This document shows positions 31,243 to 42,175 of a stretch of DNA of 64,000 nucleotides, piece by piece. The DNA is from Bactericera cockerelli (lineage: Eukaryota > Arthropoda > Insecta > Hemiptera > Triozidae). Each line of letters starts with the position of its first letter. The first letter of the stretch is position 1. Position numbers and translations under genes: made by a program. The DNA is taken from positions 3,800,574 to 3,864,573 of the forward strand of contig CM044958.1 in NCBI GenBank assembly GCA_024516035.1. Reading direction: 5' to 3'. Below the pieces are notes generated by a model. It worked only from the letters and a program-made list of their open reading frames with translations. It had not been told where the DNA came from and did not search any database.

Positions 31243-31372
31243 CTCGGTAGCTCGATCGGTAAGGCGGCGGACTCGTAACTTGGAGGTCGAGGGTTCAAGT
31301 CCCAAGCATGGTGCATTTTAGTAAGGCTGGATTGAGTAATTGTGGCATGACGCTTGTGATTATCTGCTTTCG
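31243..31372 (+). mobile_element. SINE, local family A
   Basis: CGATCTCGGTAGCTCGATCG, GTAAGGCGGCGGACTCGTAA, GAGGGTTCAAGTCCC (B box), then TTTTAGTAAGGCTGGATTGA and GTAATTGTGGCATGACGC. Good A and B boxes, among the better preserved heads. Confidence 0.85.
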
Positions 31373-31594
31373 AACTTTAACTACAATACGTCAAAACTTT
31401 CGGAGTCTTTGGCACTGGAGAACTTCGTGTAATAACTTGATATTTTTTTACCTAAAAACATAGATTATTGATGAATTTATTATCAGTCATTTGGGTCTTA
31501 CATTGACGTATTTTTATTTTGGACGCACTTGGGCTAAAAAAGTTCCCTTGGGACACACTTGGGAATCACCGTTTTGAATAACAGATTAAAACTT

Positions 31595-31820
31595 CGCGGG
31601 CCAGGGTCGATGCAGACACCAGTCTGTTCTCTTTTTGTCATCGAAGTTCAGCAACGCCCAGCGAGGTTAGGACTTGTATGGGTGACTTTCCAAAGTCGTA
31701 CCCTCGTGGTGCTGGGTATTCCTGGCCCAAGCCAGGTTGGGTAAGGTTAATTTAAATATTTAATTGGGATGTTTCCAGTATCTAGTGAATGGAGGGTAAA
31801 ACCCCTATTACGATACGACC
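31595..31820 (+). mobile_element. 5S rRNA-derived SINE
   Basis: 31637-31735 reads CATCGAAGTTCAGCAACGCC, CAGCGAGGTTAGGACTTGTA and TGGGTGAC, matching the internal control region of 5S rRNA (A box, intermediate element, C box), then GGTGCTGGGTATTCCTGGCC as the 5S 3' end. It continues as a body with AAGCCAGGTTGGGTAAGGTT, CTAGTGAATGGAGGGTAAAA and CCCTATTACGATACGACC. Related bodies occur at 35215, 46380 and 55137. 5S-headed elements are the SINE3 class. Confidence 0.8.
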
Positions 31821-32890
31821 GCCCCGGTTGAAAAGGAACATATCATTCGTGAATTTTATGAAACAGAAAAAAAAAATGATCTTTTATTTATTTCATCTGA
31901 ATAAAAAATAATCTCTTTGGTCTGATTGCAATCCAACAGAGAGCCAGATTAAAAGGTTACGTAACAGCATTAGGAAAATGTTGAAGCAATTAAAATTCAA
32001 GCGTGGGGGTCGATCGACAACACTGAAACATGTTAAAATGGTCGACACAATAAAAACGTTGCCAACATGAAAAATATAATGAACGAATGAAATGATGGAG
32101 CATGAAGCATACACACAAAAAGGCCACGACGAGAGATGGAGACACAAGGGAGAAATTGAAGGGGCATTTGATGGACAAGTGGGATAAAAAAAAAAGGCAC
32201 AGGGATGGAAAAAGAGTAATTAGGGTTCATTAAGGAGTAATCCCGCAGCATATAACCCGCTCGTGTTTGAGGGATTAAAAAACTGTGTCCCTCTTCCTTT
32301 GTCCCTTTTGTCCCCGGTCTTAAATCCCGCATTACCTCTCTCTCTTGTCCCTGGTACCTTCATTCCTAATGAAATTTATCAAAACATACATTTAGTCAAG
32401 AGCTTTCTGGGGAAGATGGGGGGGGGGGATGATATACATGAAAACCTTCGTCGAGAAAGGGATGGATGATTTGGAGAAATTGTTCAGTTTGTGAGTAACA
32501 AGGTGGATTAATTTCTGCTATGTTATGTTTCAGATTTTTTTTTTTATAATGAGAAAAATTGGGTGAAAAGACTACCTGTTTATACCGTTTACACTGAAAA
32601 CGTGTTATTTTTATCAAAAATATGTTTCTGTATACCTAAACAGAAAAGTGAGAAGTTCTGTGCATGGTTAATGGTTACTATTAAAAAATAAAATGAATAT
32701 TTATTGAAAGAGAGTACTCCTTGCCCCTTGGGTTATTCTCTCTTTATTTAGAAAAAGAGCCTGGTATAGAAAAATTGAAGAATCAAGAAATTTGAAGAAC
32801 CAAGACAGTGATAAAAGATGTTCGTACTCCAAGGTACACATCTCAATCAAAATGATGCTGTACTTCGTCTCAAGGGCCTTTCTTTCTCTC
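31821..32890. other. No clear gene
   Basis: Several overlapping open frames at 31893-32469 on both strands share no domain. A G9 run lies near 32419. Nothing else is recognised. Confidence 0.4.
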
Positions 32891-32892
32891 AG

Positions 32893-33040
32893 TCCCGGCA
32901 GCTCAGTGGTAAAGGCGGGACTCTGTGAATCCAGGAGTCGTGGGTTCGAAACCCAGCCGGGACATGACAAGTTTTCCTCCCATTTGGGATTTTTACGACA
33001 TAATAATACGTCTTGGGCTTACTGCTGGAATAATGAGACT
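32893..33040 (+). mobile_element. SINE, local family B (best copy)
   Basis: GTCCCGGCAGCTCAGTGGTA, AAGGCGGGACTCTGTGAATC, GTGGGTTCGAAACCCAGC, then GGGACATGACAAGTTTTCCT, CCCATTTGGGATTTTTACG, ACATAATAATACGTCTTGGG and CTTACTGCTGGAATAAT. Clean A and B boxes. Confidence 0.9.
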
Positions 33041-33370
33041 TAATAGTTCCCATCGGGCATAGACTTAATAGTCTTAATCTTTTCAATGCGATAGATTATC
33101 TACATATTATAGACTTTTACCGTTTTACAAAGCACTGTAGTTTGTGGGAGGCGTTGTCCCGCGAAACGACCGTTTTTCGCATGCATTTCACAAAAAATTG
33201 AACTAAATTCAACTACGGAATAATTATGACTCCTCAAAAGAATGTGGGGATGGAAGAAGAGAAAAATGTTTCTGCTTTTCGGAGAGACGTAAATTCGTCA
33301 TAATTTAAAATTCCTTTCCTTTTCCCCTTAATGATGAAAAAGTCATAGTGAAGATATCTAAGAGAGGTGG
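33041..33370. other. No recognisable feature
   Basis: Includes GTCCCGCGAAACGACCG at about 33155. No family match. Confidence 0.4.
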
Positions 33371-33374
33371 GGAA

Positions 33375-33510
33375 ATCTTTGTTGTCCCCCTTTTCTCTCA
33401 TTTTTCCTCTCTCTTTTTCCCTCTTTGTCTAATCTCTCTGTCTCCTTTCAGTATGTGTTTAGAACATTTTCTCTCTCTTTTGTCTGAATTTTTCTGTCCT
33501 TCTCTTCACT
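33375..33510 (+). repeat. CT-rich tract
   Basis: Pyrimidine-rich plus strand, open in several frames. Confidence 0.8.
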
Positions 33511-33539
33511 TCATCTTGGTCCATTATGTAGATGAATGT

Positions 33540-33848
33540 GTTAAGATGAGTGTTTCACAGCCTTTTTTATTTCGTAGCCATGAAACAGGAGCTACTGTAG
33601 ACGCTTGTGATCGATGTTGTTGCTTGCCCATCCCGTAGTATGCCTCCCTTCTGATGGGCGAGAAATGACACAATACTACTTCCCACAGTAAAATTAGGAG
33701 CTGGTTCAACACGAGCGCACCGGAAGGTATTCCTTACAAACAACTGTAACCAAATTAAGACTACAAATTTTTGTCGCCACGGCGGATCGAACCCGGGATC
33801 GTCCGCATGACAAGCGAGTGCTCAATCACTGAGCTGATCGCGCGCTAA
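33540..33848 (-). mobile_element. SINE, local family G, full copy
   Basis: Minus reading: head at 33785-33848 with GCGATCAGCTCAGTGATTGA and CCCGGGTTCGATCCGCC, an internal segment, then TCTCGCCCATCAGAAGGGAG, CATACTACGGGATGGGC, GCGTCTACAGTAGCTCCTGT, TTCATGGCTACGAAATAAAA and a 3' end CTGTGAAACACTCATC. CGCCCATC and GATGGGC can pair. Confidence 0.82.
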
Positions 33849-33849
33849 T

Positions 33850-34003
33850 GATTCTTTGTGTTATTATAACACAATTTTCAATTCCGCCATCAGTTGGGCG
33901 CTTTTCACATTAAAGCTTTCATTTCTCCTCTGGGTGGACCTTGCAGCCTCCAAAGTACACCTGCCAAATTTCGACGCCACTGGGATTCGAACTCAGGACT
34001 CTG
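33850..34003 (-). mobile_element. SINE family C, diverged
   Basis: Minus reading: GTCCTGAGTTCGAATCCCAG, then GGCGTCGAAATTTGGCAGGT, CCACCCAGAGGAGAAATGA, GGCGGAATTGAAAATTGTG and TTATAATAACACAAAGAAT. It lies head-on against the SINE G copy. Confidence 0.6.
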
Positions 34004-34004
34004 T

Positions 34005-34435
34005 GAATCTTTTTCTCTTCTTCTTCTACCTCAGTTTCCTTGGTCCCTCCACTTCTCTTTAATTCCTCTCCTATTCTCTCTTCTTCATTATTCTATTTCT
34101 TTCCGTCTCTCCATCGCTGTCTCTCTCGTCAGTTCTTCCTCTTCTGCTATCTCTTTCTACTCTTTCTTTCTCCTTCTCTTTCATTTTCTCTCCTTCTCTT
34201 TCATTCTCTCTCCTTCTCTTTCATTTTCCCTCCTTCTCTTTCATTCTCTCTCCTTCTCTTTCATCCTCTCTCCTTCTCTTTCATCCTCTCTCTCTCTCTC
34301 TCTCTCTTCATCTGCTATCTCTTTCTCCTCGTTCTCTCTCTCCTTCTTTTCAATTCTCTTCCTATTCTCTCTCTCTCTCTCATTGTTCTCTTCTCTCTTT
34401 CTCCTTTCCCTCTCCCTTTCTTTATTCAAAAATGA
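34005..34435 (+). repeat. CT-rich tract with CTCTCCTTCTCTTTCATT units
   Basis: Between about 34180 and 34290 an ~18-bp unit of the type CTCTCCTTCTCTTTCATT repeats about six times, followed by pure (CT)n. Open in several frames by composition. Confidence 0.88.
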
Positions 34436-35214
34436 GCATAATTTGTTTTCTTGTGCGGGATGAGACGAGAAATTCTTCTTCTTCTTTTTCGTTTTCATAA
34501 ATTAATGAAGTGTTGAGCGAAAAAAAAAAGTTTGTCGAATTTTTAGGTGCAAAACAATTTTTCAGAAAATGGTGGGGGTGAGAGTGTGACAACCCTCCCC
34601 CTCCTCTTTGGATAACTTCCGTGATACGTTTTCATGAGAAAACTTTTGTCCTTCTTTTATTTGTCAGCGACGTGTTTCAAACTTGTCTCATTAGGTGACA
34701 AGAGGATTTCGGGGTCTTCATTGTCATGGAGAAAAAAACACTGAAAACTTCCGAATAGACCTTTTTAAAATTTGTTTGGATGGAGTTGTACATAATTATC
34801 ACTTTTCTTTGACTGTACAGTGTACAGAGCAACCTATTGAACAAATTCTCTTGAACAATACCTCAGCGTAACACACGTACACATCTACACTCTTACACCA
34901 CAGCGCTACATGATATAGCTAATTATAATAAATAATAATTATTATGAAATTATAATATGAATACAGAATATCTTTACCAGATTTTCTTCAGAAATCTTCA
35001 CAGAACTTTACAATATTCTCCCATATTATTATTTTCTCCACTCTTTTGTACATCTGGCTTTAGCTTTAGACAACCCAAATTTAGCGGTGAAAGAAACTCT
35101 TGGTAAAAGTTCCCCACTCCTCATGATAATGTTTTATTTATGATGATTCGAATGATGTGATTTTTAATTTCTATTACCTATAAGGTATAAAAAGTTTTTT
35201 TTTTAATTTGAGGT
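34436..35214. other. No clear gene
   Basis: AT-rich, without family match or coding signal. Confidence 0.45.
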
Positions 35215-35350
35215 TAACGTTTTCATTCACTAGAAACTCGCAAACCAGCTACTCAAATTAATCTCACCCAGCCTTAGTTGGGTAGGGTTGATTCGAATTT
35301 GGATAGTCACCCATTCAAGTCCTTACCTTGCCGACGCGCGACTGTTAGAT
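35215..35350 (-). mobile_element. 5S rRNA-derived SINE, partial
   Basis: Minus reading has AAGGTAAGGACTTGAATGGG and TGACTATCC (5S C-box region), AAGGCTGGGTGAGATTAATT, GAGTAGCTGGTTTGCGAG and TTTCTAGTGAATG. It matches the 31595 and 55137 copies. Confidence 0.72.
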
Positions 35351-36590
35351 AGCTCCACAGATATAGAGTTTCGATGGTGGTATGATTAACGGAACATTCA
35401 ATCTAAGAAATGGTTACACCATTTGGGAAAGAAATCGATTGGAATTACGGGTGATCCCCGTTCCAATCATTTTCTTTGCCAAAAAATTGGTCCAGCCATT
35501 CAAAGAGGAAATGCTTCTTGCATCCTCGGTTCCCTTCCGGAAGGACGGTCCCTGGGACAAGTTTTCTTTATTTAATGAAAATAAATAAAACAAATAATTA
35601 CATATGTCCAAAGTTAAAAAAAAATTCGGTCTTTAGTAATAATATTCATACTGATGATAATAATGATTCTGATGATACCGGCAGAACTCAGAAACCCATG
35701 TACACCATACGTGCGCAGAGGCTGAGGTTTATAACAAAGAAAAACACATCTTTGAAAGGAGTCAAAAAGAAAGCGGTATGAGTATATTACGTTATGTGAA
35801 CATGATCTCTCTCCCCCTAATTGAAAACTTGGATGAAAGAAAATTAAAAGTATCAAAAAGTTGCTCGAAACTTTCGTTTCGAAAGCCAAAAGCTCTCGCT
35901 GTTCCCGCAAAAGCCGCGATCTACTTCGTTTCCGCGAACGGGAGGGGATTTTTTCGCGAGCATTATTTCATAATTAATGCGTGCTCCTAATGTGGAACAC
36001 CAGGCGTACGTACACATAATTTTGATGAAGTATTCGTTTTCTGAAGTGTGCTAAAAATATGAATATGTAGGTGAAATGTTTGCATAGTTCACGATTTCTG
36101 GCAGCCGTGTTGACGAGTTAGAAGTCAGCACAACACTACTGATTAGCGGATTAAATTACACACGAACACTGGTAAGGAAATAAAAAAGTTATAAAAATAC
36201 TTGACATTTGCTTGAATCTGTAAATGTATAATCAATCATACATAATATGTGTAATTATACGAATTTTAGGTGAATGTACAATCTCATTATGTCAGAACAT
36301 TATAAATGTGTGAAAAAGTAGAACATTAATAAACTCTAACAATACATAGGTACATAAGTTGTAATACTTTACAATTAAAATTGCATAAATAAGGTTTCTT
36401 TCTGGTATTATCTATAAAAAAAAAAGTATGTACTCTTATTATTTTTATTTTTTTTTAATTTACGGATTGCGAATCCATTTTTATAACACGCGGACCTATA
36501 ATATGTATGTAATGCACCTACTTAAACTATAAACTAAATATAAAATTATAGTATCACTTAACTAAAAATAAACCTATCTATTTCAACCGG
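35351..36590. other. No clear gene
   Basis: Open frames at 35382-35990 on both strands overlap without a shared domain. The rest is AT-rich. Confidence 0.4.
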
Positions 36591-36591
36591 A

Positions 36592-36860
36592 GTTATATTG
36601 AAAATATCAATTCCTACATCGCTGTCTCAATTGGCTATAGTTTGTAGCCTTTGCATAGGTGAAAATTCTCCTATATTACAACGGTTTGACTTTAGTTTAA
36701 AAATAAAGTGTGAGTGTGTATTTTTACAGTTGACTCTAAGATTTAGTTTTGCAAGGAGTCCAGGAGAATCGATAGAATTATGCAAAAGTTTACCAAAAAA
36801 AGTTAAATCTTGCTTATTTCTCCTATCTTCAAGACTGAAAGTGTTGTGAGAGTGTTCTTA
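36592..36860 (-). pseudogene. LINE ORF2 C-terminal remnant
   Basis: Minus reading: LEDRRNKQDLTFFGKLLHNS, IDSPGLLAKLNLRVNCKNTH and IGEFSPMQRLQ, then a stop and DVGIDIFN. The pattern RR..xDLxFxxKLLxxxIDxPxLLxxxNxRV..xTR/H..F....N...SPxxRxxxxxN is the C-terminus common in insect Jockey/I/CR1-type reverse transcriptases. No reverse transcriptase core is legible upstream (36860-37300). One stop lies between the two halves. Confidence 0.65.
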
Positions 36861-38020
36861 TTCCTTGTGAAACACTTTGAATCAAAAGAGACTTGCTGTA
36901 GTTCGAGCAAGCAACATAAACGAATTTCTTTGTTTAAATTTGGGTCGCGGAAATTGTTTTTGTCTTTGGTGAATACGTTTTGTTTTCTTATCTCGTAAGA
37001 AGTCGCTACTAGGTCGCTACATGTCGCTACTCGCTATAGTTACCTGGCAAATTAAATTTACCTCCAGCTTCTCATACGTTTTTGTTTATATTAGATTTGC
37101 TTTCAATTTGTTCCTCAGTTTAGCTTTAAGAAAAAACATTTTTTATGTCAACCGTTCACATTTCCTCACAACGTCTTTCGCTCGTCGTTCCTTACTTAAC
37201 TTTAGCCGAAATGTAGGTTATATTTCTGAAGGGATTGTCACAATAGCATCCAGAGTATCAAGAATGTTTGAAAAGTATTAAAGATTGGAAATTTATGCCC
37301 CTCAAGGGAGTTTTGAGAGGCCTTGGTCTAAATTTATTCTAGAAATCTGTCTGTCAGAATAAGAATCATAAGCATAGTTACCGACAATAATAGTAGGTAA
37401 TTGGAAGAGATTTTTCTCGTACAGTTGATATGTTATCAGTTATCAGCGACAATCATAGCCCTTGATGACGCTTGGTCTATTTTGTATCCTACATTTATTG
37501 AAAGTTTTATTTAATCTGCTTTTGTTGATATCTTAAGGCAGGCAGCATGATGCCATGATGAAGTCTTTCTTCATGCTTCTGTGTCATAGCGTGTAGAATT
37601 AAGAAGTAAGGAAACGAACTCCAGTTGCATGGAAACGCTTACTGGTCACTTTATAAAGTTCTTGGATAAGAGCAACTTTGATGTTTCTTTCAAATGATCT
37701 CGGTAAAATTAGTACTGGCTGCCTTTACATGATAGACGAATATGTTAATCTACATATATGTTCATTGTTAGGGAAACAAGGCACAATGATTGGGTAATTT
37801 TAATGGAATTTGACGGTTGAATAAGTAAGAGTACTTTCTAGATGAGGTCCTGCTGTTGTCTACAATTGTACATCATAATTCAAAATATCATCTTCTCCTA
37901 TCATCATTGTTCAGTTCTTCATATATCACTTCACATACTCCTAATATAATGAAATGCTTAATAGTAATTGAACTGGCTGTTTTAGTTTTATTGAAAGTAA
38001 TCCATTATGGAGGCTGCCCT
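36861..38020. other. No clear gene
   Basis: Mixed AT-rich sequence. The open frames at 37021-37281 and 37856-38041 show no domain. Confidence 0.4.
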
Positions 38021-38024
38021 ATTT

Positions 38025-38400
38025 CTCCCTCCATTCTTTAACACTCATTCCCTCCTTATTCTCTCTTTCTCTTTCACCATTTCTCTCCCTCTATTCTCTC
38101 GCCTTCAATCTATTATATCCTTTTTGTTTCTTCTTCTTCTTCTTTTTTCTGTCTCTCTCAATCTATTCCTCATTTATGACATCGTTCTCCATGCAGTTGC
38201 TTTTCTCTTACCCCCCTTCTGTCTCTAACCCCACCGCTCCATTTACCCTCTTTTTGCCCTTATTATAATTTCTTCGCCAATTCCCCTCCTATTTTACGTC
38301 CTCATATCCTCCCTCCCTATCTCCCCTCCACACTCCGATCCCCCTTCTTTCACCATCTCTCCTTTTCCCCATGTTCCAATCCTTCTTCTTCGAATTCTCA
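38025..38400 (+). repeat. CT-rich tract
   Basis: Pyrimidine-rich on plus, with C-rich patches from 38210. Confidence 0.85.
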
Positions 38401-38554
38401 GCGATCATTTTATCTGAATAATACTGAATATTGCTCCTGCAGGCAGTAGAGGCTCTTTTGGAGAGGGAGTCAAACAATTTTCGTCACAGCTTCTGAGGAA
38501 GGAATTATTCGGCAATGGGAAAAGTTGTCAAATAATATTCGTCACTGCTTCTCG

Positions 38555-38700
38555 GGAAGAAATTATCAACACTGTGAAGGAGGGATTTGAAGAATGAGGC
38601 GACGTTGGAGAAGGGGTGGCGAAAGAGGGATGAGAAGAGGAATTGTAGAATGAGAAGGAGAGTTGGAAGAGGAGAAGGAGGAGGAAGAGAATGAAATGGT
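38555..38700 (+). repeat. GA-rich tract
   Basis: GAGAAGGAG-type purine run on plus, opposite in strand to the preceding CT tract. Confidence 0.8.
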
Positions 38701-39577
38701 GAGGCATTCTTGTTCTCGGATGGATTTCGGATTAAAAGCCCCCAGAGTAATGTTCTCCTACAATGCCTCTACATGGGCTTTTAAGGAAAAGGATTAAAGA
38801 CAGATAGAGGGTGCATGGTGTGCATCGGGAGACGAATGATGGAATTCAGAATTGCGGAAAGCGCTTTGAAAAAAAGGAGGAGGGTTTTCACCGCCATCAA
38901 AGTTGGGGGGGGGGGGGTGCTCTCCCCATCACATAGGGGGGTTGCCTGCAACGTCAGATCCCTTTTAGGCCTCAATCATTATGACAGAAATAAAACCGAA
39001 TGGAATAATAATATATTGGAAAAGCACAAAGCCCAAGTCAATCTGCTAAAAGGGTAACCTTTCCAGGGCTCATAACACTGGAAGAGCTTTCATTATTGCT
39101 GACAGAGAAATTAAAAAAATATACACCTAAATTCCTTTACCGTTCTTGATTTTATGTCTCCTCATATTGCTTTTTCTTCTGTTTTTAGGCCCTCTCTCTC
39201 TTTTCTCTCTCTCTCTTCCTCCCCCTCCCTCTCTCCCCCATTCAATTCTTTGGATATTTGAAAGGTTTTGTCTAGGCCATTTTCTTTTTGTGACAACCAC
39301 AAATACACTCTCAAAATAATTAAAAGTTAAAAAAAGCCCATCCTTTTACATAGATGATATTGTACTCTCTTTTCATATTTTGGAAATGTAGAGTGTGGAC
39401 CGATTTTTTTTCTCGATGCGATTTTTACATCAGCTTTTGTGCTTTAATAAAAACACGTTCTAAGTATTGTTTTTATTTTTTATTCATTTTAATGTTTGTA
39501 ATGTTGTGTTCTTCTCTCTTTCACTCTCTTTTCTTTCTCATACAACTAATGCAGTAACATTATAATTATTTTTTTTT
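38701..39577. other. No clear gene; G13 run and short CT tract
   Basis: A run of about 13 G lies at 38905-38917. A CT tract lies at 39187-39240. Nothing coding is recognised. Confidence 0.45.
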
Positions 39578-39744
39578 AAAGGTAGTTGTGCCCTGAAACC
39601 GCTTTCGCATTATTTCAGGGCACTTCCATGCCCTTCCGGAATCTGAAAAACTCGGTTAGAATTTTTTGCTCCGGCCGGGATTCGAACCCGCAACCTCCGG
39701 GTCAGTAACCAATGCTCTTAACCGTTGAGCCACGGAGGTCGGCA
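39578..39744 (-). mobile_element. tRNA-derived SINE, local family I (single copy)
   Basis: Minus reading: GACCTCCGTGGCTCAACGGT, TAAGAGCATTGG, GGTTGCGGGTTCGAATCCCG (clear A and B boxes), then a body whose end GTGCCCTGAAA..TTTCAGGGCAC can form an 11-bp stem. A run of A follows on the minus strand. No other copy in the window. Confidence 0.72.
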
Positions 39745-40858
39745 ATGCAGTAACAATATTATTCAGAGATGGCCCAAACGACAGCCTAGTAATAATTGCA
39801 ATGTGCGAATACTCCTACTCATTTTTCTCTTTCCTTTCCTTACGTTCCCTTACCATAGACATTTTCTTTCGTTCTTGGCTATTCTTAGCTCTTTCAAGTT
39901 TAAATTTTCATTGCTGATTTTGTTAGATCCTAGGTATTGCATAACACATCATAATAAAGACAAAAACCAAAACACTAGGGCTAACTACATACTAGGTGGG
40001 GTAGCGGATAAGTCTCGACAGGTGCCGCGCCCCGAAATTTAAGTTAGACTAAAATTTAGCAACATCAAATCGCTTATAATACTTAGTACAATTTGCTACA
40101 GAGAGAGATCTGATATTACTCAACTATTCGGCGGCACCGTGCAGTAAGTATCAACTTTTACTTGTCTTTTGAAGCATATTTTTTGCTTATCTTTATCTCT
40201 TCCTACTCTGTCCTCCTTCTCATCCTCCTCCTTTTTCTCCTTCTCATTCATGGTAACTGCTTATTTTTCCACCATGTTCCGTCTGCTCTTTGTCTCTTAA
40301 TGACAGGCTGCGCTAACAAGCGTTTCATGCAAATAAGAGAGGAGAAATCGAGATAATTTTCTCTGACCCTCTTCTTTTCTCCATTCTTTTGTGTAATTAG
40401 ACGTCTTCAAAGTTAGATCTTCTTCAACTTTGTTAATCCTTTTATACAGTTGAATCTCTTTTTTCTTTCTTTTTTTTTAGTCACGATGCAACATTGTACA
40501 TAGTAAAATTACTGTGCACAACAATACAAGCATCAAATTTGACAGTGTGTGTTTTTTCTCCCTCTCTCTGTCTCTGAGTTTTAAAAAAGGAATTTTAGTT
40601 GAATTTCTAGTATTTATATATTTGTTCTGTTTCAAAAATTGTTGGCTTTTGTGAAGTTCAACATATTTTTTACCTGAACAGCTGCTGTCCTAATACTTAG
40701 TTGTTTCCGATGTATAATAATATACTTTATAATAACCCTCAAAACCTCAGGGTACGACACCGTATTTTCTGTGCTCCTAATATAATCCTATATCCTCCTT
40801 TTCCTACTCCCTGTTCCCTACCCTCTGCCTTCCCTTTCTATATATTTTATTATCATTA
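39745..40858. other. No clear gene
   Basis: Short CT patches at about 40200-40250 and 40555-40580. Open frames lack domains. Confidence 0.4.
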
Positions 40859-41130
40859 AGTCACCGTGGCAGACTGAGTTAGCGCGGTAGGCATTGCACG
40901 CACGGTGACCTGGGTTCGATCCCCAGCGGGTCAGGATTTTTTCTGCTCTGTTCTTGGGTGTTCGGGGTCCACTCATACCTCGTGTGGAAAAATGAGTAGC
41001 TGCTTTCATGAGACCAGCGACCAGTGGCGGAATTATAGACAAAAATAAAATATTGGAATATTAAAAGATATGGAAAAAGTAATATAGTTCTGCGCTACCC
41101 ACTAAAAATTGTAATATAATAACACAGAGA
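40859..41130 (+). mobile_element. SINE, local family C, full length
   Basis: Head TCACCGTGGCAGACTGAGTT, AGCGCGGTAGGC, GACCTGGGTTCGATCCCCAG (B box). Body GGATTTTTTCTGCTCTGTTC, GGGGTCCACTCATACCTCGT, GGAAAAATGAGTAGCTGC, GACCAGTGGCGGAATTATAG. Tail TTCTGCGCTACCCACTAAAA, then TAATATAATAACACAGAG. About 270 bp, the reference copy for the family here. Confidence 0.9.
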
Positions 41131-41174
41131 AACACATTATCATTATCATATTTTATTATCATCCATATTATTTA

Positions 41175-41345
41175 TGCCGTCCGCCTTCTATTTCTTTCCT
41201 TCCTTCTCTTTTTTTCTCCCATTCTTACCTCCCGTGTCTCATTTTTCTTTCATTCTCCTCTCTCTTTTTCTCCCTCCCACTCATTTTTCTCTCTTTCTCT
41301 CCTCCATTCCTGTTCTCCTCCTAATCCCTCCCTCTACTCTCCTCC
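41175..41345 (+). repeat. CT-rich tract
   Basis: Pyrimidine-rich plus strand. Confidence 0.85.
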
Positions 41346-41477
41346 TTCACAGAGAGTGTCTTAACAAAAGTTATAATAAATCATAAAACACCATTTCCAA
41401 GGAAAGCGGGAAAAAAAACTATTTGTTTTAAATTCATTTTAATATTTACCTTGGAGCTATTAGTAACTTTGCATTGA

Positions 41478-41525
41478 GGACGAGGAGAGTGAGAGAGAAA
41501 GAGAGAGAGAGAGAGTGAGAGATAT
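41478..41525 (+). repeat. GA microsatellite
   Basis: (GA)n with a few GT/AA interruptions. Confidence 0.85.
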
Positions 41526-41840
41526 TTGTACTTCTTTTGTGTTTTTATTCCTTCTTATCCTCCTGGTATCTTTGTCGTCTGCCTTTTGGTTTTCTTTTTT
41601 TTTTTCTTGTAGAGAATTGACGTTCTTTAAAATATAGCACCAAAAGCAACCAAACCCACTAATTAATTGACACACTTTCGAGCTTGAATTTTATAAAAAT
41701 ATTGGTCTGGGTGACTAAAGTTGTAATAAAAAGTTTTTTCAAGACCAGCAGTTTGATAGAACCAATAATTTAGTCGATGCATATTGATCAATTTTCAACT
41801 CTAATTTGCCTCTCAAGGACAAATTTAATAACCTCTGTAT

Positions 41841-42055
41841 AAGTCTGGCTGGGGGACTTTAAACAGGGAGTAGACCAGCAGACCGGCTGGGGGACTATAA
41901 ACAGGGAGTAGACCAGCATTGGCTTGGTTCTGAGGGCCCTTGTCAATTATTAGCTTCCTTGTAAAGACAGTGGTAGAAGTGCTGAGTCATTCCTCCGCAC
42001 TGTCTGGCTACCATGACGCCATCCTATGATGATGATGATGATGGCGAATGGTCTT
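41841..42055 (+). mobile_element. Dispersed repeat, local family F (copy 2)
   Basis: Matches 15148-15310. Its first ~40 bp (CTGGCTGGGGGACT..AAACAGGGAGTAGACCAGCA) is tandemly duplicated. The middle stem GACAGTGG..CACTGTC is kept (loop side GTAGAAGTGCTGAG). The 3' end is followed by a (GAT)n run at about 42028-42043, as seen in elements with microsatellite tails. Confidence 0.8.
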
Positions 42056-42114
42056 CACATATGTAATAATAATTATGAATGACCTGTAAGGAAAAAATAT
42101 CAGTTTAAAGTTTC

Positions 42115-42175
42115 TCAAAGCTTGGGACTCGAACCACCCACCTTCAGATGAGGAGTCCGCTACCTAGAGGAACTG
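42115..42175 (-). mobile_element. SINE head fragment, family A-like
   Basis: GGGACTCGAACCACCCACCT and AGTCCGCTACCTAGAGGAAC are the reverse of a tRNA-like B-box and A-box region. No tail is seen. Confidence 0.5.

Noticed and set aside
31243..31312. tRNA genes at the many A/B-box heads
   Set aside because: Each head is followed by a dispersed SINE body, cloverleaf pairing is incomplete, and the same unit recurs. Treated as SINE heads.
31637..31735. A 5S rRNA gene
   Set aside because: Only part of the 5S sequence, with changes in the C-box region, fused to a repeated body.
36598..37281. Plus-strand frames as a host gene
   Set aside because: The minus strand carries a clear LINE C-terminal signature across 36592-36845.
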